DNA of 43,136 bases, from positions 77,375 to 120,510 of the forward strand of contig JAHBMJ010000886.1 in NCBI GenBank assembly GCA_018398765.1. Direction: 5' to 3'. The notes beneath the pieces were generated by a model that worked only from the letters and a program-made list of their open reading frames with translations, was not told the origin of the DNA and did not search any database. Positions 28,001 through 39,353 of the stretch are shown piece after piece (positions within the stretch are counted from its first letter, which is position 1; the number at the start of each line of letters is the position of its first letter). The position numbers were made by a program, and so were the translations under genes. This DNA is from Chromera velia (lineage: Eukaryota > Sar > Chromeraceae).

Positions 28001-31000
28001 ATGGGAAGTTCGAGCAGGAATGTGCACGTGCACGTGAGCCTGCACCCCGCCCCACGCGCACTAACACAATTGAGCTCCGATCAGAGTGCACAAGTTACTC
28101 GAGACGGAAGGAACAGTAGAAGGCAATGGGTTGAGACCCTTTGAACATTTTCTTGCTCCGTTGACTACCCGAAGGAGCTGCCCACGCCCTTGGTCTTAAC
28201 TTTCAACTGAACACTCACGCATGCCGCATTGAGGCACTCGCGCATGGTAGATGCAGGAGACTCTGCCAGTGACAAAACAGAAATCGAACGGGAACGGCAG
28301 GAGGGAACTGCAGGGAGAAACCCTTTGTGGGAGCTTCGGGTGCGTCACTCATCTGAATTAAGTTATCTTGAATGAACTGACGACTTTCTTTCCCCTAGAG
28401 AAGATTCCTATGTGCGTGTTGTGTCCCGAAGAGGATGAAGTGAGATGAGAATCGTGATGTGAGGCCGAGTCAGAGGAAGACTCAGGAAGGGCGAGGCGGG
28501 ACTCATGGACCTCAGAGTGCTGCATGCAGGAGAGATTCATGTTTATGTGATCCATGCTTTTATCTCATGCATGAACACGTACTTCAAGGCACGCAACAGA
28601 GACAAAGAAAGGGCGCAAGGAGAGGGGGGGGGATCTCCTGTGGCATGACCACGAAGACAAAGAGAGAGCAGAGTATCCATTCAGATCCTGATGGCCTTCT
28701 TCGTTTAGTTTGATCCCCTCCGAAGACCTGAGAGTCGAGCGCTGGAACACATACATCCCTTCAACCTGTCCCTCCCTCTCCAAAATTGTCGCGGAGACGT
28801 AACCCCACGGTCAGCCGTGAGTAGACCTGTACAGAAGAGACAGGTCCTCCTTGAGATTGACCCAGAAAAACAAAAGCAACGATTATAGTTTCTATACAGA
28901 ACTGACCTGCGAAGCATCCTTGTGAGTGACCCAGGTGGGCTCCCGGGCTTTTACCCTCTCGAGCTCTGGAGAGGGGGCTGCTGCTGTGGACTCTTTTTCC
29001 TCTTCGGTCCGGGGGATGGGCGATGGGGGCTCTGGGAGATCCTGCAGGCAGATTGACAGGGGTCGGTCTGTCTCTGTTGCTTTCCTGCTCTCTCCCACAC
29101 ACGCGTAGAGGGAGACAGAGGTAGACGACACTATCACGCACGCGCACAGAAGAGGAGCACTTTGAATTCATTTCGCTTTGGGAATGAGGGCCTTTCGAAC
29201 AACGGATGAAATCAGCCAACACGAGACTGCGAACAAGCCATGAATGGACCCACTCACGTCTATTCCATCAGGCGGAACAAATAAAGACAAACGAAGAAAA
29301 CCCACCAGGTGATCCTCATGGCTCCTGAATGAGGACAGCTGCAGGGGGAGGGGGAAGGAGAGAAGGGCCCAGAAGAGAACAAGGTCGATGCGGGTTGCGC
29401 AAACAATGGCTTGTGCAGAGAATAGATCGAATGTCAGGAATGAAGCAACCGAATTAAGCTTCCATTTTCGCTCGTCTCGCTGCATGGAAGGAAGCCCCTG
29501 CCTGATTTGGATGGCCTATCTGTTCTTCTCGATTTTTTTAGGACCAGTCTCTTCCAAACCAAATATTCAACGCAGACGAGCTAACCCTAGAGCCAGGTCA
29601 AGACTTGACATACCTGGTCCACCCGTTCCTGAAGCTGCAGAGACGGGGGGCAGAGAGGAAGAGCCAGATGCAGGCAGAAAGAGAGAACAGAAAGGAAAAG
29701 AAAAGAAGAGAGAATTAAGGGGGAAGATTCAAGGAGAGACTAGCTGAGCAGTGGAGAAACAGAGAGGGGCACTGGCACGCATGGAGAGCAGAGCAGATAG
29801 GACAACCAGACAATCACGGTAGTGGAAAAGAGCAATCAACCTAATCAGTCACAAAAGCGACGCACCAGATAGACAGCTGCCGGATGGCATGCAAAGAAAA
29901 TACACATCAACGCAGACGAACGGAAAGGCAGTGTCCATCCAGAAAACAGAGTAAGGAAGGTGCCTGTATGTGTGGGGGGGCTGACTGACATGATCGAGTC
30001 TCTGCACCACTTCTTCAAGAGAAACAGCATGAGGAGCGTTTGCACCCGGGGTCACCTGCAGGACACGGGTACAGTACACAGGCAGGAGTCGAGAGAAAGA
30101 GACAGACTCTGCGTTCTCTCAGGGCATTTGTGTTTCACTTTCATTTTCTATTTTTCTTCCTGCTAAGGCAGCATCCCTCGGATCGATGCATCAGTTCCGT
30201 TGATTTCCTTTTTTTCTCAACTCACGGAGAGATTTGTTTTTGACGAACTGTCTTTCAGGATATTTCCTTTTGTCTTGGGACCTGAGAGCTTTTCAGACTT
30301 CAACCTTGCCTCCATACCTTTTTGACCGACTGCGTTCCATCTATTCAGCTGCGAGCGATTCTACTCAGAAAGAAAAGAAACAGAGGATAAGGTCCATCTG
30401 ACTGACCACAGCGGGAGAGGTCACCGTCGGTACCACCACTGCGAGAGTCGTGGTGGTCGTCACCACGGGGGCGGGCGAAGTGGCCAGTAGGGGGTCTGGG
30501 GAGGGCATCAGGGCGACGTTGTCCACAGCAGCTACGGGGGGGGGGGCAGCTAGAGCCTGGGCTTGGGGGAGCCAGGGAGGGTACCATGCCGCCGCAGGAG
30601 GTTGGTAGAAAGGGGGGGGGTAGTATTGCTGGTACTGCTGTGTCCAGGGGGAGAGGCCGGATGCGGCCGCCTGTTCGTACGCCTCTTCAGCTGCAGACCA
30701 TGGGGGTATGCCGGGGGCACCCATTGTGTCTGCAGAAGGGGGTTCTCTGTCTTCTAGGTCTTCTGGTCCTAGTGAGAGCTCCCCTTCTGCTTGAAGGAAG
30801 GAGGTGGGGGCATTTGGGTGGGAAGAGGAGTCCCTTCGAGGCTTCAGGGGCCTCCCCCTTGGACGGTCCTGCACATTTCAGATAGAGATTCAGCAATGTC
30901 AGGTACAAATATGCACACACTTACGAACCCACTTACGAACCCCACTCAAATGGCCGCACGCTTGCATCCAAACAGAAACACACCCACAGAGAGAGAGGAA

Positions 31001-31273
31001 CTGACCTGAAGGGATCGCTGGAGAAGACCTGCATGCAGATAGACAAGGAGGGAAGAGAGAGAGTTTTGGTGGGAAGCGCACTGTGCTCGTGGCAGCAAGG
31101 TCAAATTGAGTGTTTGTTCTCTCTCACACGTGCATGCTGTGCATGTTGTCTAGCACAAGCTGACCAGCGACGAGCCCCCGACCCCTTGCCGCCCCTGTTG
31201 CCGCAAGTTCGCTTGAACAAAAAAAGAGCAATGACAGAAGAACACCGAAAGTCGGTGCTCTTGCAGGCATCAT
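23808..31273 (-). CDS. Orphan signal-peptide protein, low complexity, 17 exons including microexons
   Basis: I do not recognise the product. Minus-strand exons: 31273-31165, 31028-31006, 30868-30407, 30055-29990, 29634-29614, 29041-28907, 28826-28766, 28262-28219, 28039-27983, 27794-27756, 27374-27351, 26975-26958, 26477-26277, 25936-25895, 25608-25528, 25200-25117, 24266-23808. Their phases close to 641 residues. The N-terminus is a clear signal peptide (hydrophobic VLLSLLFF then SSELAA), followed by an Arg/Ser/Pro-rich stretch that could be a plastid transit region. Then come a Pro/Tyr/Trp/Gln-rich tract, short helices that look coiled coil (SLEEVVQRLDH, LQERVDQ, LADLIVDLQK, GQEELLQK), a Pro-rich block and a polar C-terminus. 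Individual microexons rest on splice sites and phase only. The start at 31273 is preferred over an in-frame upstream ORF because it gives the signal peptide. Confidence 0.6.
24589..24652. repeat. Compound (CACT)n(TC)n(AC)n microsatellite
   Basis: Inside an intron of the minus-strand gene. Two near-identical ~24-bp GAAGTTTGTGGGTCGGACGG segments about 35 bp apart follow at 24672-24731. Confidence 0.85.
25018..25066. repeat. (GA)n microsatellite
   Basis: About 23 GA units with one GG interruption, in an intron just downstream of exon 25200-25117 of the minus-strand gene. Confidence 0.85.
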
Positions 31274-31844
31274 CTGAGCAGAATTGTTAGTGGGGTGTTG
31301 GCATCGATTTAGGCCATCACAAGAGGGTATGTGTATATAAGTCAAAAGGGTTTCTATTACTGTGGAAGAAGGAGACTCTGTTGTCTTTGAATCTGGCTCA
31401 CGCCTTCGGTGGTATTTTGGAAACCGTTTCAGACTGTTCTGGACGACCAAGCTGCACATGCAGGGTTTCTTCTGTTCTCACACTCTCTGTGGTGCTCCAT
31501 CGGTCGAGTGTCAGCTAGCTGATCGGTGGAAGGATGTGAGCTCTAGATGAATCAGTCAAAGTGTGCATGCATGTTTGACTGAAGATGCATGCATGCATGA
31601 TCAGAAGAACTGTATATATATCGGAAGTGTACGTCCGTATCGGTGTGTCTTCACGCAACAGTGACCTTGCAACACGCTCACGTATATATACATGCATGCA
31701 TCCCCCCGGCACCATGTATTGCACGTTAATTAATTTAATTAATTGATCGAAATTATAAACTTACATTTTCAATCTCGATCTGTGATGTGCCGAGTTCTTG
31801 GACTTTACCTATCCACAGAGCCGACCACACACTCACGAGCGTAG
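31274..31844. other. Divergent intergenic spacer
   Basis: About 570 bp between two divergent orphan genes. It contains GCATGCATGCATG runs (31564-31602), TATATATA stretches (31612-31620, 31682-31690) and a TTAATTAATTTAATTAATTG palindrome at 31726-31745. No gene seen. Confidence 0.5.
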
Positions 31845-33682
31845 ATGGCTGTTTGCATATACTTCGGTCAGACAGTCAAGCTCCGTCTATCGCTTTGAAC
31901 TTCCTAGATGATTACCTTTTCTCCTGCCTGCAACGGCTGATCTCCCTTGTGTTGTTTGGTCTCCAGCCGAGGAATGGTCTGGCTTGGACGACCAAGGGAG
32001 AACCGAAGAGACGAGAAAAGGATCAATGCTGCTGTTCTTATCCCCGCAGAATGCAGAAGAGAATGGGACACTCCACCATGAAGGTCGGACCCATCAGAGC
32101 TCTCCGTGTCGACCTGCCAGTCTCCTGGATGTGGCGAAGAAGCCGAAAGCCGCCACAAGTCTACAGGTATATATACTGCATACATCTACATGTGCATGAC
32201 GTCAATTGATTGACTGCACGTTGAACAGATTCTGTCCATCGCTTTCTTTCTCCTGCATTTCTTCTGTTTTCCTCTTGTCTTGTTTACTCTGGCTTCTTTC
32301 TTTCTCCTCTTGTCTCTTTCTTCTTATACGTTCTCTTACCTCTTCTTCCTCCTCTTCTTCTGTAGGCCCTCTCATGGCTGCTTTGTAACCCCTTCCACCT
32401 GTGACCTCCTCATTCCTCCCGCGCTCCCTCCTTTCCTTCGTTACTACATACCCCCACGTTTCTTCGTCTATGCTCCTTATTTCCCCTTTGTCCCCTTTCC
32501 ATTTTTTTCCCTTACTCCTAATTAGCGCCCCCCCCCCCTCACCCCCATGGTCTTAGTTGTGGCGCCCTGGTGTGCAAAGTCTCTCTCCTTCTGCTGCCTC
32601 TCTTTTCCTCCTTTCGCGCTCTTTGCTTCCGTGGGTTCTTTCCATTTGTTCATCCGATCCTTTTTCGGACTCTTCTGACGTCACACTTTCTTCTGTTGCC
32701 CCCATTCTCTTTTCCTCTTCTGCAAGGCGAATCATCTTTTTCTCCCTTTTTCACTGATCTTCAATCTTTCTGTTGCTCTTTGCAGAAAGCCCAACTTGCC
32801 TCTTTCGAGCCAATGCTCCAGCCCCACCTGAACAGAGACGAAAGAAAACCCCATCAGAATACAGCAAGAACAGAAAGAGAAAGAGAAAGAGGGCACGACA
32901 GACAATTTGAAGACGACGTCCATGGGTCCTCCAGTTCTTCCCCCTCCTCGCCCCCCGCTTCGCCCTCTCCCCCCCCTCTTTCCGACCGCTTCCAGGCAGA
33001 GGACGAAAAAATGCGTCCCTGGAGGACCTGCCCTGCCTTTTGGGCTGCAGACAGGGCGGCCCGGAGGGCGAAGGAGAGAGAGAAGAGGAGGCCGAAAAGT
33101 GCCACAGGATGTGCACCCCCACGAATCACCCTCACACTCCCGGATAGAGACAAAGAAGATGCAACCCCCGTCTTGTGTGAGACCCCGAGACCCGCCACGG
33201 CAACGTACACCGTGCGATCGTGGCGCGAGTCCCTTCCCAGTCGTTCGTCCACTCCTGCATGCGCCAGAAGCCCGGGAGCGTTCCGATTGAGTCAAACGGA
33301 GCCTCTGGGAAACACAGGAACTTCCCTTATTCCAGAATTTCGTTATTGTTTTGTGCCCATTGACGAAACAAAGGGCACCTCAAGTCTCACCAACTCCAAC
33401 CGCAGTCGACGAAGACGCAAACACCAAAGCGCAGTGTACACGTTTTTTCGTCCTGAGATTGCGATTGTGAAGATGACGGAGGAGGAGAGACGCGTGAGGA
33501 AGATGGACTATCTCGTGAAGGAGAACTTGAGGATTATGGAGGAGAAGAGAAAAAAACAACAGCAGGTCATCGATAAGGTCCGACAACAGTACGCACACTC
33601 ACCCGCACTGCTGCAGCGCGCACTCACACAGACCTTCCGAAGAGCCTCAATGAGGGATTACTACGAGGAGCAGCAGATGTGA
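31845..33682 (+). CDS. Orphan basic protein with C-terminal coiled coil
   Basis: Not recognised. The proposed exons 31845-31866, 31967-32166 and 32786-33682 have matching phases (1, 0) and give 372 residues. The large last exon is well supported: a Ser/Pro tract, a conserved-looking CPAFWAADRAARRAKERE block, further Arg-rich segments, TFFRPEIAIVKMTEEER, and a strongly charged helix (ENLRIMEEKRKKQQQVI) near the end. The protein is rich in Arg and Lys with no leader or membrane segment, so a cytoskeletal or nuclear role would be a guess. The first exon (seven residues) is the weak point, and an upstream start cannot be excluded. The frame running upstream from 32786 to 32570 is intron. Confidence 0.62.
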
Positions 33683-35379
33683 GGGGAGGGGGGGGGAAAG
33701 GGCATACAGAGACTGTCTGCTCTCCCAAGAAAAAATAGCAGATAGGGGGATTCTGGTTTCAGCTTACAAAAAAAAGGTCATCGCTTACAGACAAGTCTCT
33801 TCTCTTTTGGGCCTGTTGACTGTAATAGAATTCCTAGTAGAACTAAGGCGGGCACTGAGATGGCATTAATTCGGTTGAAAAAATGAATAAGCGGGAAATG
33901 AAAACAGGCAGAAAGAAAGGGTGAGGGAGCGAGGGGAACCTGGGGAGGGAACAGGGGAGAAGGAGGTTGACCACGAGGAAGGAGGACCTTCGTGAGAGAG
34001 GACAATTAAGGGGTATGTACGTACAGAATCAGCTGAAAAAACAAGCAGCTGAAGGCAGAACAAGCCACCATTGGGGCGATTCACGAAAACGATTCTCAAG
34101 CCGACAACGGATCAAAAAAGGAGAAACCAGAAGGAAGGACGTTCACATTGAATTGCTGATGCAGTGCACGGATTTGAATGTCCACTTGTTTCGATCAAAA
34201 TTCTTGTATTGTTTTGCGGACCATGCAATCGTTCTGTCTATTCTCTCCCTTCAAGGCTGTCACTTTGAAACAAGTCAGATGCTTCTTAATCGTTCCGCCT
34301 CAAGCAAACTCAATGAGTCCCGACCTTACCCAAATTCGGACGCTCTTGACACTGTAAATTGAATCAACGCTTTGTCTTTTGTGGGTCATCTCGCTCATCT
34401 TACAAACCAATTTCAGCCAATCGTTTTTGAATGCATACGGACGCTGCGCTGAGCGGATTTCAAATGAATTTATACATGAAAGACGGACTTGTATCCAGGT
34501 ACCGGGCCTACTACTACCGGCATGTCCTTGCAAAGCGCTTCCAAACTTTGGTTAACATTATATGCCACCATATATATGCCAGTTTGGTGAAAAACTAATA
34601 GGTTGCGTTACTAGCTTGAAGTATAAAGTACACCGTAACATATAACAACATGGAATATGAATTCTTTTGTTGTAATTGTTTAGCTATTAGTTCATCACTA
34701 AATTGTTCTTTACGAGAGTACGTCTCTACTAGAGTCTTTATTTATGTTACTAGCTGTACACGTTTTTCCTTCAAGTTACTACTGTTTTCGCGCGAACATA
34801 TATAATTTGAAAGATATTGAAAGGATATTACGAAATAAAAGATAATTAAACTCAGGCTCTAGAACAAATTTAGAAAAAAAACTTTGAATATACGTCAAGA
34901 AAAAACAAATTGCGAGACAATTTTCAGAGTAATTAAATTAATGGACTAGTTAATGGATCTACTGGATTAGAAGTTGATATCTTGCTACTTTTAATTTTTT
35001 GTTCGTTACCCAGGCCTATAATTTCTACTATACTAACAATTTAAAATAATTTCATGACACACATATACAATATAATGCCTAGATTGTTAATAAATAATAA
35101 TAATGTTGACGTTCACTAGGATGAATGCATGATGACTCAAAAACGAAAAAGGATGTTCAACAAATTTAAACGTGTTTTAAAGTGTGCGCCGTGACTGCCG
35201 TCTGCTAGGCGGACCGATGGCGGTCTGGTCTGGCACTCCGGGTCTGCACAATTCAAAACTTCACCACGTACGTGCGTCGCCGTGCTTGCTATTGTTCTTG
35301 CATTTGTCTACGACAAGGTGACGACATCCAGACGGTCCAGTGCATTGCAGCTCGCGCAGCGTGCACGTCCTTAATTAGT
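33683..35379. other. Convergent intergenic region with AT-rich island
   Basis: Lies between two genes that end towards each other. 34540-35200 is markedly AT-rich (many ATATAT and AATTAA stretches). The rest is unique mixed sequence. No gene, RNA or repeat recognised. Confidence 0.6.
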
Positions 35380-38300
35380 TTATGCAGAGGAGAAAAGCTT
35401 GGAGCTGTTCAGCTTTTGCTCCAGCCTGAGGCCTCTCTGGTTCGCCTTTACATTTTGAAGGAGTTCCATCAAGAGTTTCCGGCTGCCCATCGGGAAACCG
35501 AGCTCCTGCAAGTCCCCCTCAGAGCACTGGAGGGCACCCCGGAGGGTCAGACGCTCTCTCTCTATGCGCAAGAGAAGCGTTGAGGGTTTGGGCAACTCCG
35601 AGGGGTGCGAAAGAGCCTCGAATTCATCCACCGTCATTCCGCCTTCAGACACTAGATTCAATGCAGAGAGGCAATCGAAAAGAGACAGAGAGAGACTGCT
35701 GTCATTCGATTCTGCCTTGTCGAAAAACAGCCTCTCATCCAGCCCTTCTACCGCTTCTTCTTCCTCTCCATTACTTTCTTCTTCCTCCATTTCCTCCCCC
35801 CCCCGTCCCTGCGAGTCGTCAACAGTCTCCACAAAATCCCCCTCAAACCCCGTCCCTTCTTCCTCTGCCTCTAATTGCCTCCCCCCCCCAGCAGACACTT
35901 CCAGAGCAGGTCGACGGAGCTTCTGACCAGATGATCCAACAAAAGACATCATTTCCATTCCCCCATACCCTCCCTCTTCCTCTTCTTCTTCCTCTTCCCC
36001 TACTGTCTCATCCTCAACGTCCTCACCATCCACTCCCCACTCCAGCATCTTGGCCTCACTCAGAAACCTCTGCACAGGTTCCACCGGCACACTGCACGGC
36101 TGCAACACATAGTGAAAGTCACTGTCAGCCCCCACGGACTCACTGGAAGACGCGCGCCCCCTCACGAAGCCTCCTCCTCCCAGACAAACAGGAGAAGGAG
36201 AAAGCGCCCCCCCACTTCGTCTCTCCACCTCCTCTAACTTTTCTGCTGTCGATCTCCGATCTCCCCTCTCAATCCCACCCGAAACGTCCCCATCCATACC
36301 AATCCCATCTTCCATCTCCCCCCCCTCCTCCTCTCTTTCCAGCCCCATTTGCGCCAACCCGTTGAGTCTGCACGCGCTCCCGAAAAAGAACGGATCCATT
36401 CTTGCCAGTTCCAGCTTCCCTCTCACCAAAGCCTCCAGTCTGGCATCGTGTCCAAACACGGAGGGGTTCTCTTTGGGCGCTCTCCTGAAAAGCCACACAG
36501 CGTCGTGCTGCCCCGGCCAGTGGTTCAACGGAAGTGCACCCTCGAGAAGAAACTCCGAGTGAGTCAGCAGATTCGCTGTGACGCCTGCATGCGCCGAAAT
36601 GGAAGGAGAGACATTAAAAAAGAGAGAGAGAGAAAACAAGAAAGAAGAGAGAGAGAAGAAAACAGGACAGAGAGATTGCAATGGTCCTGTTTTTCTGCCT
36701 TGACCCTTTCGAACTCGTGCAAGCAGAAGAGAAGTAAGGAGAGCGGCGTGCGGCCACTTTCGAGCAGCTCTGGTGGAAAAACAGGAGGAGCGACGGTCAA
36801 GAGAGGAGCAAGGAAAGGCTGCACGCCCGTCCGCAGAGTCAGTGGAAAGCTCCAAATACAGAGGGAGCTCAATGAGCATGCGAGTCATCAGACAGACAGA
36901 AATGGTCCTTTTGCCTCCCTGCATCCAACAGACGAAGCAGAACTCGTATGCGTGCGGGCGCGACCCCACCTTTTTCATCTTCTCCAACAATCGCAACACG
37001 GTTGCCCCCAAAATTGGTCACAGCCGACCGCAGCTGGTTGAGGGTAGGCCAGACAAGCAGCAGCGTGCAGCCGTCTGATCCCTCCCTCCCCCCCTTTCTG
37101 TTTGCGCTGCCTCGATCCCCCTCTTCTTTCTCCCCCACATCCTCATTTCGTCCGTCGCCCGAGGAGGCGGGTGAGGAGGAAGAAAGAGAGCGCAGAAAAG
37201 CTCCCCCCTGCTCACGGTTGACGTCATACCATCTGCCAACCGGGATGTCCCCCCGCACCTGGAATGCAGAGAAGTCGGCATGGAGGGAGAGAAGTCGATA
37301 CTTCAAAGTATGAGTGGAAAGTGTGCGAATTAAAAAAAACGAAGGCGCCATTTCGCAGAAGGTGCATTTCAAGTCTTCTTTTGTTTGCTCTGCCGATGGC
37401 CTGCTTACTTTCTAGTTCCTTTCTCTCGCTTTGCTCTCTTCCTCGTTTTCCTTTCCTCCTTTTTTTCTGAAAACTGACAGCCACATGAGTATGAACATGC
37501 ACAAATGCTAACAGAAAGGACGATCTCCATAGAGAGCCGCTTATCCAAACAAACAAACGCACAAACAAACAAAAACCAAAACATCCAACTGAAAGAAGAC
37601 GAGACGAGACCAAACACACCTGAGGATCGCATGCGTGCATTTTGACTCCCCGCTTGTTCAGCAGAGCTGCCCAGTATCCACTGCCCGCCCCGAAATCGAC
37701 GCATTCGGCCGTGTTCCCCCTGGCCCCCTCCTTGATCCATTGGGTGAGTGCCTCGACAGAGTCTTCTGACGGCACGGCAAATGAGAACACACGCTCGAAC
37801 CACCTCTGCACAGGAGAGAAGTCCCCTAACTCCGGCAGAGACACCAACCGCTCGTAGAGCTTGAAAGCAGGGTTCCATCTGCCGCTCTTCCCATTATTCC
37901 CCCTATCCCCCACTCCGAGGGGACTCCAGCGTTTGCCCTTCCCGCTCCCGCTCGTCTCAGCGGTCTCTTCTCCCCTCAAAATTTCGCTTGTCAGGGACTC
38001 GCGCTCCTGCAGGAATACCATACAGACTAGTCTTTTTTGTCTTCTTTGTAACGCCCTTTTATGAATATCACCAATCGGCATTCACGACGGGGTCTGTTGT
38101 TGGAATTGTGCCAGTCCTGTTATTTCGATTCTTCTTGTGTGATTGCTAGCATCAATTTTTGATGCATGCACTCATCCAGCACGACAAATGATCACACTCG
38201 CCGACACCCCCACTACCTTCGAGGCACAATCCTCAATCGGAAGAATCGCGGTACCAGCTGTTCAATTTCTTCACATATATATATGAACAATACGTGTGGG

Positions 38301-38833
38301 GCATCCACACGGACTGACTCACCCTCCAATCAGAGTAGACGTCCTCCAGCCTGTACCCTCGCCGCCGTTTGTGCTGCTGAGTGATGTAGACGGACTGGCA
38401 GATGGCCCTGAAAAGAGAGTCCTGCTCTTCGTCGCTCAAGTCCTCCCGAAAATCTGCACACAAAACACGATGCGAAAAAAAAAAATCACCCAACAAGCTC
38501 GCTGAAAAAAAAAAAAGTGCACCCACTACCGTCTACTTCAACGAGAGCACCCCCACAATCTCCGCACTTGTCAAGCGTTCCTGTATATTGAGAAAGCTGT
38601 GCCTGACCGTTTATGAGGTTCCTGAACGCTCTCTCTGCTATCTCCCGCGATTTGAATTCGGTCAGCTCCCCACCAAAGGCTGATGCTTGTCCCCGGAGCG
38701 AACTGCACGTCTTCCTTGTGGCCCCTCTCTGTAGACCCAGGGGGTTGCGGTGCAGAAATCCGGATGACTGAATTGCGCATACAACGTTGAAGAAGAGGAC
38801 CGCCTTCTTCAAGCCACCACAGTGAAACATCAT
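35380..38833 (-). CDS. Plastid-type-leader SAM-dependent methyltransferase with C-terminal sterile-alpha-motif-like domain
   Basis: Five minus-strand exons, 38833-38530, 38453-38323, 38006-37620, 37258-36970 and 36584-35380, join in phase (1, 0, 0, 1) to 771 residues. Residues 1-25 form a signal peptide (AVLFFNVVCAIQSSG) followed by Phe and a basic Ser/Thr/Arg-rich stretch, a bipartite complex-plastid leader. A small unknown domain with CGDCGG is at about 90-95. The class I methyltransferase motif I is CVDFGAGSGYW (about 247-257), with the motif II acid in HACDPQ, then a TLLLVWPTLNQL strand and HWPGQHDAVWLFRR at the fold's end, as in a eukaryotic methyltransferase-like family of unknown substrate. 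A long acidic, low-complexity linker leads to SEGDLQELGFPMGSRKLL (about 724-741), matching the end of a SAM (sterile alpha motif) domain. The substrate is unknown. The gene is divergent from the LHC gene. Confidence 0.82.
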
Positions 38834-39353
38834 TCTTCTTTGAAACGGAGACGGAGAAACCCGTCTCGGTGGACAAACAGAAGTCGCACACACACAATGC
38901 CGCCAACAAGAAATGTCCAGCCGCGCAGGTAGTGCCAACAGCTACGGAGGGACCTGAGTGCACCAGTCAAAACCGATCTCACGTCCTTTGACACTTTGCT
39001 CAGTTTGCTACCACAATCTACCACACAATCGAAGGGTTGGCGCTCGGGCGAGTCTCTCGATCAATTTAAGCTCGGACATGGCTCATGCAGACTAGCTCGG
39101 TCTGTCTCGGGCGTCAAATTGCGCTTTCACGGACCCCAGAATAAAGCTAGTCTTCTTTCCGGGGCCACCAGATGTCTGCCCCCACGAAAATCCGTCTCGT
39201 GCCGTCTCCCTTTTTTCTCCAGCGAACCAGCTGAACGGATTTCTGACCGTCACCCGCCCTCAACAATCGATCTGTTGAGGTTACACACGTCTCATCCCAA
39301 GGGCCGCAATATCGTCGAACTTCTGAGCCTTGATTTTACGCGAAAAGCTCACA
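38834..39353. other. Divergent intergenic spacer, methyltransferase / LHC
   Basis: 520 bp holding both 5' regions. No TATA box or repeat is obvious. The LHC ATG follows AGCTCACA. Confidence 0.5.

Noticed and set aside
28358-28555. Minus-strand Ser/His-rich 65-codon frame as an exon
   Set aside because: It does not fit the phase between exons 28826-28766 and 28262-28219, which join to each other exactly.
31274-31459. Upstream in-frame extension of the minus-strand signal-peptide gene
   Set aside because: Starting at 31273 places a clear signal peptide at the N-terminus; the upstream residues look non-coding.
32570-32785. Signal-like leader formed by the open frame before the last exon of the 31.8-33.7 kb gene
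   Set aside because: The sequence is a T/C-rich intron ending in a good acceptor at 32785, and an upstream exon joins in phase.
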